Translations under genes and position numbers: made by a program | The notes under the pieces: model-generated | Told to the model about the DNA's origin: nothing | Databases searched by the model: none | What the model saw: only the letters and a program-made list of their open reading frames with translations | From: Gammaproteobacteria bacterium | Lineage (GTDB): Bacteria > Pseudomonadota > Gammaproteobacteria > Eutrophobiales > Eutrophobiaceae | Assembly (NCBI GenBank): GCA_028819495.1 | Contig: JAPPLI010000054.1 | Coordinates: 1 to 64,000 of the forward strand | Reading direction: 5' to 3' | Length of the DNA: 64,000 nt | In this document: positions 56,618 to 64,000 of the stretch, in pieces | Position numbering within the stretch: position 1 is the stretch's first letter | Layout: each line of letters opens with the position of its first letter

Positions 56618-58162
56618 TCAGTTGCGTTCAGTTTCTTCAGTCAGCAGCGATACGCCGCTCTGCACCCGCCTTCTCAGCCAGGGGCTGGGGCGGTAGCGCG
56701 GGTCCCGGGTCAGTTTGAGCAGGTTGTCCAGTATTTCAGCGACCCTCTCCCCGCCTACCCTGTCTCCCCAGGACAGCGGGCCGTGCGGGTACCCAAGGCC
56801 CAGGGTCACGGCGGCCTCTATGTCGGGCACAGAGGCAATACGGCGCTGGGCGATATTGGCCGCGATGTTCACGATCACGGCCAGGATGCGCTGGCTGATA
56901 AAGCCCGGACTGTCGTTGATCACGGTAACGGGAACACCGCCGGCCGCCAGCAGGCCGTGCATACTGTCACGCACCCCGGGTCCGGTCACCGGGGACAGCA
57001 TCAGGGTACGTCTTTTGTCCGGATCGGGGAGCGGGTCCACAGCCACCGTGCGGGCCGGGTCCAGGTTCTTCTCCGCGCAGGCCTGGCTGACGTCGCTGCC
57101 CCAGGGCTGCAGTACGGCTATCGTATCCCCGCCTGCCGGCGAGTCCGCGATCTGCGCGCCGCCGGTCTTCAATTCTTCGGCCAGTTGCCGGGACGCACTG
57201 CCGCCTGCGCCGTCCAGCCACACACTTGTACTGCTGACCTGCTGCGCCGGCGCCTCTTCAGGCTCGATCTTCCGGTTGTCCTCGTAGCGGTAAAACCCGC
57301 GGCCGGTCTTGCGTCCGAACAGGCCCGCAGCCATCCTGGGCGGGACCAGCGACGAGGGGCGATACATGGGTTCCTGCAGGAACTGGTCGTACACGGACTG
57401 CATCACCTTGCCGGACACGTCCAGCCCGGTCAGGTCCAGCAGTTCGAACGGCCCCATCCGGAACCCCATCGCCTCGCGCATGACCCGGTCCACATCAACG
57501 GGCCGGGCCACCCCCTCTTCCAGAATACGCAAGGCTTCCGTGGTAAAACCGCGGCCGGCATGGTTCACCAGGAAACCGGGCTGGTCCGCGGCGACCACGG
57601 CGCGGTGGCCGGTTGCGCCGACCAGTGATGAGAGTTCCTCGATAACGGCCGTTTCGGTCAACGCCGCAGGTATGACCTCGACCACGCGCATCAGCGGTAC
57701 CGGATTGAAGAAATGCAGCCCCGCGACCCGCTCCGGCCTGGCGCAGTCCGCAGCGATGTCCGAAACCAGCAGGGAAGAAGTGTTGCTCGCGAGGATGGCC
57801 TCAGCGGAGACGATGTTTTCCAGTTCCGCAAACAACTGCTTCTTGACGTCCAGCAGTTCCACGACCGCTTCGATGACGACCCGGCAGGAGGCCAGCCCAT
57901 CCATGCCGCGGCACAGGGTGAGATCGGCAAGCATGGTGTCCGCCTCGTCCTGCGTGTGCCTCCCCTTCTCGACCTGGCGCCCGATCATTTTGCCGACGAA
58001 TTCGGCGGCGCCGTCCAGCGCGCCGGCCTGGGTGTCATAAAGCCGTACCGGGTACCCGGCCTGCAGGAACAACTGGGCAATGCCCCGGCCCATGACCCCG
58101 GCGCCGACAATGCCGATGCGTCGGTCGCGCCCTGCCGGGCTTGTTTTTGTTTTGTTTGTCAT
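56618..58162 (-). CDS. Double-domain 3-hydroxyacyl-CoA dehydrogenase (PaaH/PaaC type)
   Basis: A 514-residue protein with an N-terminal NAD-binding fold (IGIVGAGVMGRGIAQLFLQA), ILASNTSSLLVSDIAADCA and ERVAGLHFFNPVPLMRVVEV. These are followed by two copies of the helical C-terminal domain, one around AMGFRMGPFELLDLTGLDV and one around ITLGLGYPHGPLSWGDRVGG. This long form is known from phenylacetate degradation (3-hydroxyadipyl-CoA dehydrogenase), but no other paa gene is here, so the true substrate is open. It ends just before gltX and is divergent from cofE. Confidence 0.88.
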   Translation of the reverse strand: MTNKTKTSPAGRDRRIGIVGAGVMGRGIAQLFLQAGYPVRLYDTQAGALDGAAEFVGKMIGRQVEKGRHTQDEADTMLADLTLCRGMDGLASCRVVIEAVVELLDVKKQLFAELENIVSAEAILASNTSSLLVSDIAADCARPERVAGLHFFNPVPLMRVVEVIPAALTETAVIEELSSLVGATGHRAVVAADQPGFLVNHAGRGFTTEALRILEEGVARPVDVDRVMREAMGFRMGPFELLDLTGLDVSGKVMQSVYDQFLQEPMYRPSSLVPPRMAAGLFGRKTGRGFYRYEDNRKIEPEEAPAQQVSSTSVWLDGAGGSASRQLAEELKTGGAQIADSPAGGDTIAVLQPWGSDVSQACAEKNLDPARTVAVDPLPDPDKRRTLMLSPVTGPGVRDSMHGLLAAGGVPVTVINDSPGFISQRILAVIVNIAANIAQRRIASVPDIEAAVTLGLGYPHGPLSWGDRVGGERVAEILDNLLKLTRDPRYRPSPWLRRRVQSGVSLLTEETERN

Positions 58163-58183
58163 TAGACAGGCTATTATAACCCC

Positions 58184-58957
58184 ATGAACAACAAATCAGG
58201 CGATGGGATACGGTTGTTGCCGGTGCGCGGCATACCCGAAGTCATGCCCGGCGATGACCTGGCGGCGCTGTTGCTCGAACGCTTGCAGGAGTACCAGGTT
58301 GCCGGCGGCGATATCCTGGTCGTTGCACAGAAGGTCGTCTCCAAGGCGGAGAACCGCTACGTGGACCTGGCCGGCGTTACGCCTTCGGACCGGGCCGCGC
58401 AACTGGCCGGGGAAACAGGCAAGGACCCGCGCCTGGTTGAACTGATCCTGTCCCAGTCAAAACGCGTGGTCAGGTACCGGCAGGACGTGCTTATCGTCGA
58501 ACACAGGCTGGGCTTCGTGCACGCCAATGCCGGCATCGATCATTCCAATATCCCGCAGAACGCCCGTTCGGAACGGGTGCTGCTGCTGCCGGAAGACCCC
58601 GATGCCAGCGCCGGACGCATCCATGCCGCCATCAGGCAGGCCTGCGGCGTAAACGCCGGGGTCATCATCAACGACAGCGCCGGACGCGCCTGGCGCAACG
58701 GCGTGACCGGCATCGCCATCGGCGGCGCCGGCCTGCCCTGCCTGCTGGACCTGCGCGGCGAGAGCGACCTGCACGGAAACCTGTTGCGGGTGACCGAGGT
58801 GGGCATCGCCGATGAAATCGCCGCGGCGGCCTCGCTGGTCATGGGACAGGCGGCCCAGGGGATACCTGCGGTGCTGGTAAAGGGCCTGGAACTGGATGGG
58901 CCTGCCAATAACGCGTCCGCCCTGATAAGAGACCCGGACAAGGACCTGTTCAGGTGA
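58184..58957 (+). CDS. cofE: Coenzyme F420-0:L-glutamate ligase
   Basis: A 257-residue enzyme of the CofE family: IRLLPVRGIPEVMPGDDLAA, VVAQKVVSKAENRYVDLAGV, IVEHRLGFVHANAGIDHSN and a DSAGRAWRNGVTGIAIGGAG block near the C-terminus. It adds glutamate to F420-0 with GTP. There is no FMN reductase domain as in FbiB, so it is the short, archaeal-like form. It is followed by cofD after a palindromic repeat. F420 is rare in gammaproteobacteria, and other genes of the pathway are absent from the window. Confidence 0.9.
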   Translation: MNNKSGDGIRLLPVRGIPEVMPGDDLAALLLERLQEYQVAGGDILVVAQKVVSKAENRYVDLAGVTPSDRAAQLAGETGKDPRLVELILSQSKRVVRYRQDVLIVEHRLGFVHANAGIDHSNIPQNARSERVLLLPEDPDASAGRIHAAIRQACGVNAGVIINDSAGRAWRNGVTGIAIGGAGLPCLLDLRGESDLHGNLLRVTEVGIADEIAAAASLVMGQAAQGIPAVLVKGLELDGPANNASALIRDPDKDLFR

Positions 58958-58972
58958 CCTCGGTCAGATGGT

Positions 58973-59039
58973 GGGGTCAGAGTAAAATCGCTATGATCGG
59001 GGTCGATGGCAGGATTGGTGGTGATTTTACTCTGACCCC
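58973..59039. repeat. GGGGTCAGAGTAA-type palindrome, copy 3
   Basis: Arms GGGGTCAGAGTAAAATC (from 58973) and GATTTTACTCTGACCCC (to 59039) pair perfectly around a loop rich in GGTCGATGG-type sequence. It lies between cofE and cofD, both on the plus strand, and would put a stable hairpin in their common transcript. Confidence 0.8.
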
Positions 59040-59075
59040 GGCATTTAGCGGGAACTGCTGCTTCACCAGGTAAGT

Positions 59076-60050
59076 TTGACATTGAATAACACTCAGATTC
59101 ATAAAGCCGTTGTTACCCTGTGCGGCGGCGTGGGCGGCGCGAAACTGGCCCTCGGACTCAGCCGGGTCCTCAAGCCGGACGAACTCCTCATCGCCGTCAA
59201 CACCGGCGATGACTTCCGGCACCTGGGCCTGCATATCTCACCCGACCTGGACACTGTCATGTACACCCTGGCCGGGGTGGCGGACCCGGAACGGGGCTGG
59301 GGGATCGCAGGCGAGACCTGGCATTTCATGGAAGCAATTTCCCGTTTCGAGGGACTTGACTGGTTCAAGCTGGGAGACAAGGACCTCGCCACCCATCTCT
59401 ACCGCGCCCGGGCGCTGGAACAGGGATCGGGACTGGCCGAAGTCACGGGGGAACTGTGCGATGCTTTCGGCATTGCGCACCGGATCCTGCCCATGACCGA
59501 CGATCCGTTGCGGACAGTCATCCTCACCGGCGAAGGGGAACTGCCGTTCCAGGATTACTTCGTGCGCATGGGTTGCCGGCCCCGGGTGCAGTCCGTCAGG
59601 TTCGACTGGGTCGAAATGGCCCGCCCGCATCCCGAATTTGCCGCCCTGCTCAACAGCCGGAAACTGCGCGCCGTGGTCCTGTGCCCGTCGAACCCATTCC
59701 TGAGCATCGACCCGATCCTGTCCCTGGAAGGCGTCCGTCCGGGCCTGCAATCCACCCCTGCGCCTGTTGTCGCGGTATCGCCCATCGTCGCCGGCAAGGC
59801 CCTGAAAGGCCCCGCGGCAAAAATCATGGAAGAACTGGACATGCCTGCAAGCAACCTGTCAATCGCAGAATACTACCGCGACTTCCTGGACGGCCTGATC
59901 ATCGACAACGGCGACAGGCATGAAGCGCCGGCAATCAGGGAAATGGGGATCGAGGTGAAGGTGACTAATACCGTAATGCGGTCTCCTCAGGACAGGATCG
60001 CCCTAGCAGAAACAACCCTGCAGTTCGCGTTCGGATTAATCCGCAGATGA
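59076..60050 (+). CDS. cofD: 2-phospho-L-lactate transferase (F420-0 synthesis)
   Basis: A 324-residue protein of the CofD/FbiA family: TLCGGVGGAKLALGLSRVLK, AVNTGDDFRHLGLHISPDLD and TVMYTLAG, then GWGIAGETWHFMEAISRFEG, all signature blocks of the phospholactate/phosphoenolpyruvate transferase acting on the deazaflavin FO. The start is TTG 59076 or a TTG two codons later; no ATG is available, and AGG at 59068-59070 suits the first. The last codons are part of a CGCAGAT inverted repeat, so the C-terminus (FGLIRR) is partly repeat-encoded. Confidence 0.92.
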   Translation: MTLNNTQIHKAVVTLCGGVGGAKLALGLSRVLKPDELLIAVNTGDDFRHLGLHISPDLDTVMYTLAGVADPERGWGIAGETWHFMEAISRFEGLDWFKLGDKDLATHLYRARALEQGSGLAEVTGELCDAFGIAHRILPMTDDPLRTVILTGEGELPFQDYFVRMGCRPRVQSVRFDWVEMARPHPEFAALLNSRKLRAVVLCPSNPFLSIDPILSLEGVRPGLQSTPAPVVAVSPIVAGKALKGPAAKIMEELDMPASNLSIAEYYRDFLDGLIIDNGDRHEAPAIREMGIEVKVTNTVMRSPQDRIALAETTLQFAFGLIRR

Positions 60051-60186
60051 CGCAGATTAACGCAGATGAAATGATGATTGTTATTCACATTTTCCTAAGT
60101 TCAGTCGGTAGAAATATAATCAGCCAAGACCCGGACTCAAAGAAACAATAAAAAATAATCTGCGTTAATCTGCGTCATCTGCGGAT
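60039..60186. repeat. Long inverted repeat of CGCAGAT units, copy 2
   Basis: Perfect 29-base arms at 60039-60067 and 60158-60186 (ATCCGCAGATGACGCAGATT then AACGCAGAT). Compared with copy 1 at 11464-11609, the spacer before the third unit is TAA instead of GTA, and the change is present in both arms. The left arm contains the cofD stop codon; the right arm ends six bases before the convergent hydroxylase gene. Confidence 0.85.
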
Positions 60187-60191
60187 AGAAC

Positions 60192-60929
60192 TCAAGCACA
60201 GTCAAGGCGTTTCTCCCAGGCTACCTGGTTGCGGCGGGCATCCTGGATGTACGGGGAAAGGCGGATCAGGAACAGTACAACCCGGTTGAGCAGCGATCCG
60301 GGAAACTTCAGCGGGCGCTTGATGTCGATAAACAGCACCACGCGCCTGCCGCCGGTATTGTTCTCCACCCGGTGCCGGTAGGTGTCGTCGAACACGATAC
60401 AACAGCCCTCTTCCCAGGTAGTGGTTTCCCCGCCCACCTCTATCCAGCAGTCTTCCCGCGGTTCGGGCACGACCAGGGCCAGGTGGCAGCGCAACAGGCC
60501 CCGGTAAGGCCCGCGGTGCAGGGGTATGTGCTTGCCGGGCGCCAGCACGGAAAAAAATGCCGTGAACATATCCGGTATCGACTCGAGGATACGCGTGGTC
60601 TCCGGGCAGGCCTTGCAGTTGTTTTCCATCTTGTAGCCATAGCCGTAGAGGAAGTACGACTTCCATTTGTCGTCCCGGGAAATATTGTACTGGTCGCGCG
60701 AGATGTCCTGGAAATTCGGGATGCGCTCCGGGGCTTCCAGCAACCGGTCCAGCTCCGCGCGGATCAATTCCCAGTCGGCTTCCAGCGTGCGCACCCAGGA
60801 AAATGCCGAGGGATCAAGGAAAGGCGTGCCGGGAACCAGGGAATACCTGATCAGGATGCGCTCTATGCGCTTGATCAGCCACAGACCCAGCGCCACGCTG
60901 GGCCGGCGTTTTTTCTTCTCTTCCGTCAC
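60192..60929 (-). CDS. Aspartyl/asparaginyl beta-hydroxylase-like dioxygenase
   Basis: A 245-residue protein. The histidines in KHIPLHRGPYRGLLRCHLAL and in DDTYRHRVENNTGGRRVVLF, with the late R in the same strand, match the iron(II) and 2-oxoglutarate site of the family (LpxO is a member acting on lipid A). The N-terminal part is basic (RIERILIRYSLVPG). Its substrate is not readable. As the last gene of a lipid-type operon it may hydroxylate an acyl chain or head group. The start overlaps the Tam41-like gene as ATGA. Confidence 0.82.
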   Translation of the reverse strand: MTEEKKKRRPSVALGLWLIKRIERILIRYSLVPGTPFLDPSAFSWVRTLEADWELIRAELDRLLEAPERIPNFQDISRDQYNISRDDKWKSYFLYGYGYKMENNCKACPETTRILESIPDMFTAFFSVLAPGKHIPLHRGPYRGLLRCHLALVVPEPREDCWIEVGGETTTWEEGCCIVFDDTYRHRVENNTGGRRVVLFIDIKRPLKFPGSLLNRVVLFLIRLSPYIQDARRNQVAWEKRLDCA

Positions 60930-61879
60930 CTCAATATTCCCCGTTTCACCAGCTTGAGGAACACCCCCCAGCCGAACAGCAGGGGATAACGCCGCAGTCT
61001 CGGGGTGACCTCAATCTCAACGCCGGCATGCCGGCCGATCTTCCAGGCCGCATAATCCACACCGTTGCTGAAGGTCAGCGCCGCCTTGATCAGCCTCAGC
61101 ACCCACAGGAAATGCCCGAGCCGGCGCCTGCGGCGCCATTGCCTGTGCGTCCTGCGGGCGGCTTCGGCACCGGCCAGGCAACGGTAGCCGTTTTCTCCTT
61201 CCCTGCGCAGGATACTCTCCAGCGCAGGCAGGGATGCATCCAGCAAGGCAGTATACGCGGCCTGGTTATGGCGCACTAGTTGTCCCGCCTTGGAGTCGGG
61301 CTCAGAGCGGAATTCAGTCGAATAGGACAGGGATAACGCATTGGTCCAGACCGTTTCCGCATCGCTGATCTTTCCCTGCAGCGTTGGCAGAGTCGTCCCG
61401 AGCAGCGTCAACACGGATTGCGCCATCAGCTCGTGAAATTCACGGCGTACTGCCCGGGTGCGGGCATGGAGTATGCGCGCCGGCTGTGCAAAGCGCCCCC
61501 ACAGGTAGGAGTGAAAGCCGTGGCGGATGCCGTCGCTGAAATCCGCCATGCTGATCAAGGCCAGTTTCAGCCGCACCGGCGCGTCTCCTGCAGGGATTTC
61601 CCGGTACAGGACATTGGGCGGGAGGCAGGCATTGAGCCAGGCCGGGAAACGTCTTGCGTAAGCATTCCTGTAGCTGTCGACCACAACGAAGACATCGGCG
61701 ATGCCGTCCTCCATGGATTCGCCCCTGGAACAGGAGCCGTAAAACAGGATGCCCTGCAGGGCGGCGCCGTAGGTTTCCTTCAATGCCCCGGTTATCAACG
61801 CGCAGGAATCAGGCACGTCGCTTGCGCATTGCTGCGCGATACGGTCGACCAATGCCTGTGGTATTTCCGGGCTGTTCAT
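60926..61879 (-). CDS. Tam41-like nucleotidyltransferase (possible CDP-DAG synthase)
   Basis: A 317-residue protein. GILFYGSCSRGESMEDGIAD followed by VFVVVDSYRNAY is a nucleotidyltransferase active-site pattern. Further on, VRLKLALISMADFSDGI, then SYLWGRFAQPARIL and later TVWTNALSLSYSTEFR line up with the LYLAGRLHKPV- and SLSYxGDFR-like blocks of the mitochondrial phosphatidate cytidylyltransferase Tam41. Tam41 makes CDP-diacylglycerol from phosphatidate. The C-terminal region is basic with amphipathic helices, suiting membrane contact. The neighbouring CDP-alcohol phosphatidyltransferase would use such a product. The assignment is from memory of the family. Confidence 0.6.
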   Translation of the reverse strand: MNSPEIPQALVDRIAQQCASDVPDSCALITGALKETYGAALQGILFYGSCSRGESMEDGIADVFVVVDSYRNAYARRFPAWLNACLPPNVLYREIPAGDAPVRLKLALISMADFSDGIRHGFHSYLWGRFAQPARILHARTRAVRREFHELMAQSVLTLLGTTLPTLQGKISDAETVWTNALSLSYSTEFRSEPDSKAGQLVRHNQAAYTALLDASLPALESILRREGENGYRCLAGAEAARRTHRQWRRRRRLGHFLWVLRLIKAALTFSNGVDYAAWKIGRHAGVEIEVTPRLRRYPLLFGWGVFLKLVKRGILR

Positions 61880-63088
61880 TCAGGTAAAAATTTTCAACGC
61901 CAGCCTGTTGCAGTTCGCCGCCCCGCCCGCGGCGGGGAGGTTGACGGTCGCAAGCCAGGGCTCAAGCGGTCCCCGCCCGCTCTTCACCTTCCATGCCGTG
62001 GCCAGCCTGGCCGCCAGGAACAGGGTGGAGAGGACATGCCAGGCGATCACTGTCACCAGGGCTGCGGCAGGCTGCCCGGCAAGCAGGCCGGCAGTCAAAA
62101 TAAGCAGGTTGGGGTTGCGCCGGGCGGTGATCAAACGGTTCAGGGAATCGGCAGGCCGCCACAGGAAGATAGAGAACTCAGCCACCCATAACTGGAATGC
62201 CCCCTCGCAGAGGCGTCCGCCGATATACCCTGCCAGCATGACCGCGGCCAGCGGCAGCAACGCCAGGGGGAGTGAATCGGCGCCTGCACCCACCCCCCAG
62301 GCGATATACCAGAGGGGCGGATGGATGAGATCCAGGGAATGGTCCAGCAGGTCGCCGAAACGGCTCGAGGTGAGCGTCACCCTGGCGAGCTTGCCGTCCA
62401 CTGTGTCAAGAAAGGTCATGAACCATCCCAGCGCCAGGCCGGTAGCAAAATGGCCGTACCAGAAAGCCGCGCCTGCCAGGACCGCCAGCAGCACGCTGAA
62501 CCCGGTAACGTGATTCGGCCTGATACCGAGCCGGGCACAGACTTTTGTCGCCCACCTTGCCGGGACCGGCCACACCCACTTGGTGACCAGGTCGGTCACG
62601 CCTTTATAGGAACTGCTGAACAATTCCTGCTCGAGTTCATCCCGGTTATCGGCGCGTATCTGCCAGGCCCTGGCCGGCTCGTATTTTTTCAGCCTGTTAT
62701 CATAGGGATTGACCAGGTCGTCGGGTTCAATCTTGCGCGGCAATTCAGCTTCATGCGCGGCTTCGAATATCCCGGCGTCGTAAACTCCGGTCCGCACCGC
62801 GATCAGCGCGTCGCTGTTGTGCCCGTACAAGGCAAAATCATCGTCAAGTTCCAGGATGGCCCGCAATAACCGGCCGTGGTACAGGTAGTCACCCCGGATG
62901 CAGACTACCGCGGTACCGTGAGGGACCGGCATCCCGTCCGTGACGACGGTCACGCCGCCCAAGCTCTCCAGCATGCGGGTCAATCTCGTGCGGCCGCCCA
63001 GTCCCCATATATCCACCGGACTGTCGCCGATGATCCGGACATGACGATTCGTGATACCCTGTGTATTCTCCAGGTTAAGGAATCCCAA
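61880..63088 (-). CDS. CDP-alcohol phosphatidyltransferase with N-terminal extension
   Basis: About 402 residues. The C-terminal ~220 residues are a membrane CDP-alcohol phosphatidyltransferase: FLDTVDGKLARVTLTSSRFG then DLLDHSLDL fits D(x2)DG(x2)AR...G(x3)D(x3)D, with several helices. The N-terminal ~170 residues (RHVRIIGDSPVDIWGLGGRT, VVCIRGDYLYHGRLLRAILE) look like a reduced nucleotidyltransferase-type fold, as in bifunctional inositol-phosphate enzymes. TTG 63088 or 63091 is preferred because AGGAG precedes it; the frame is open to 63163 but would overlap the divergent gene. The stop is adjacent to the Tam41-like start. Confidence 0.78.
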   Translation of the reverse strand: MGFLNLENTQGITNRHVRIIGDSPVDIWGLGGRTRLTRMLESLGGVTVVTDGMPVPHGTAVVCIRGDYLYHGRLLRAILELDDDFALYGHNSDALIAVRTGVYDAGIFEAAHEAELPRKIEPDDLVNPYDNRLKKYEPARAWQIRADNRDELEQELFSSSYKGVTDLVTKWVWPVPARWATKVCARLGIRPNHVTGFSVLLAVLAGAAFWYGHFATGLALGWFMTFLDTVDGKLARVTLTSSRFGDLLDHSLDLIHPPLWYIAWGVGAGADSLPLALLPLAAVMLAGYIGGRLCEGAFQLWVAEFSIFLWRPADSLNRLITARRNPNLLILTAGLLAGQPAAALVTVIAWHVLSTLFLAARLATAWKVKSGRGPLEPWLATVNLPAAGGAANCNRLALKIFT

Positions 63089-63111
63089 CAATATCTCCTG
63101 AATAGACGAAA

Positions 63112-64000
63112 GTGAAATCCGGCCTGACCATAGCGCACCTTTCGGACCCGCACCTGACCTCACTGCACCATGTTACATGGCGTGAATTACTCAATAAACG
63201 CGTTCTCGGCTATCTCTCCTGGCGGGTGAAACGGCGCCGGTCCCACAGCCGGGAGGTCCTGGCCCGCACGCTTGCCGACCTGTCAGGCCGGCAACCCGAC
63301 CACCTGATCATCAGCGGGGATTTCACTCACCTCGGCACCGCAAACGAATGCCGGGAAGCCGAAAACTGGTTAAACAGCGCCGGCGCGCCGGATTATATCT
63401 CAATTGTGCCGGGGAATCATGACCGTTACATAAACACCGACATTGCCGACACCACAGGGCGCTGGCGCGCCTGGATGCAAAGCGACCCCGGCGAACGGGA
63501 CCACGCGCCGGACTTTCCTTACCTGCGGGTGCGCGGCCCGGTAGCGATTATCGGCCTCACGACCGCCGTACCCACACCCCCCTTTTTCGCCAGCGGCAGG
63601 CTGGGCGGGGAGCAATTACGGCGCCTCGGCCGGCTGCTTGAAACGGCCGCGCAGCGGGGCCTGTACCGCATCGTGGTCCTGCACCACAGCCCGCACTCCA
63701 TGAGCGTCAGGCGCGGCCTGTCCGATGCGGACCAACTGTTGTCGACCCTGGCCGGACCCGGCGCAGAACTGATCATCCACGGCCACGGCCACCGCCGGAT
63801 GCACGCAATGCTGCAGGCCGGGGCCCGCCGCATCCCGGTATTCGGCGTGCCCTCCGCCTCTGCCAGCTACGGCAACCCGGCGAAATCCCCCGGCTATAAC
63901 ATCTACGAGGTAAACCAGGCGCCGGAAGGCTGGCGCACCCGTGTCAGGTCGCTCATCCTTGACGGGGAAACGCAGCAATTCGAACAGACCATGGACAGGG
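63112..64000 (+). CDS. Calcineurin-like metallophosphoesterase, 5' part
   Basis: The frame opens GTG at 63112 and runs off the window after ~296 codons. Motifs for the two-metal site are in order: IAHLSDPHLTSL, LIISGDFTHLGT, VPGNHDRYINT, VVLHHSPHS and IIHGHGHRRMHA. These are calcineurin-like phosphoesterase motifs as in LpxH-like and cyclic-nucleotide phosphodiesterase relatives. The substrate is unknown; divergence from a lipid-type operon with only ~23 bases between starts suggests shared control and perhaps a phospholipid-related role. Confidence 0.88.
   Translation, partial: MKSGLTIAHLSDPHLTSLHHVTWRELLNKRVLGYLSWRVKRRRSHSREVLARTLADLSGRQPDHLIISGDFTHLGTANECREAENWLNSAGAPDYISIVPGNHDRYINTDIADTTGRWRAWMQSDPGERDHAPDFPYLRVRGPVAIIGLTTAVPTPPFFASGRLGGEQLRRLGRLLETAAQRGLYRIVVLHHSPHSMSVRRGLSDADQLLSTLAGPGAELIIHGHGHRRMHAMLQAGARRIPVFGVPSASASYGNPAKSPGYNIYEVNQAPEGWRTRVRSLILDGETQQFEQTMDR

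Overview
The window is a piece of a gammaproteobacterial chromosome, probably an uncultured or environmental lineage. The evidence is the order thrS-infC-rpmI-rplT-pheS-pheT-ihfA-merR followed by tRNA-Pro, together with glnE, a rhodanese-tolC pair and CCA-encoding tRNA genes. Many genes overlap by ATGA or TGATG, and start codons GTG, TTG and probably ATC are used. Short palindromic repeat families of several unrelated types fill the intergenic gaps. No rRNA, integrase, phage or CRISPR was seen.

Layout. 1-5800 is an AT-richer accessory island. On the minus strand it holds a protein resembling the pPIWI-associating nuclease family, a nucleotidyltransferase with a small partner, a pentapeptide-repeat protein in two frames, and the start of a type III-like DNA methyltransferase. 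A VapBC-type pair lies on the plus strand, and two copies of a structured repeat bracket the nuclease-like gene. 5888-8763 carries a glycosyltransferase, a nucleosidase-fold protein and a spore-photolyase-like radical SAM protein. 8838-26159 is housekeeping: glnE, thiC, rhodanese, tolC, glmS, a Sel1 lipoprotein, tRNA-Pro, the translation operon and tRNA-Val. 26189-29854 is a very large RTX protein with a 588-base internal duplication. 29894-33551 holds uvrB, an aminotransferase, a tiny membrane protein and tRNA-Asn.

33583-51845 is a surface-polysaccharide locus. galU and a PglF/PglE/PglD/PglC-like set (UDP-di-N-acetylbacillosamine type) are followed by two glycosyltransferases, a polymerase/ligase and a flippase. 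A WbpA/WbpB-WbpD/WbpE-like set with a UDP-glucose dehydrogenase points to a second, diacetamido uronic acid sugar. A toxin-antitoxin cassette flanked by 300-base repeats interrupts this locus. 51992-54719 holds a serralysin-type secreted metalloprotease and a small periplasmic protein gene that runs into tRNA-Glu.

54679-64000 holds tRNA-Glu, tRNA-Ala, gltX, a double-domain 3-hydroxyacyl-CoA dehydrogenase, two coenzyme F420 genes (cofE, cofD), and a lipid-type operon. That operon encodes a CDP-alcohol phosphatidyltransferase with an N-terminal extension, a Tam41-like nucleotidyltransferase and an aspartyl/asparaginyl-hydroxylase-like protein, with a divergent metallophosphoesterase.

The least explained parts are the Tam41-like lipid operon, the structured repeat pair in the defence-like island, and the repeat-flanked toxin-antitoxin cassette. 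All assignments come from reading the sequence and from family knowledge; no database search was run.
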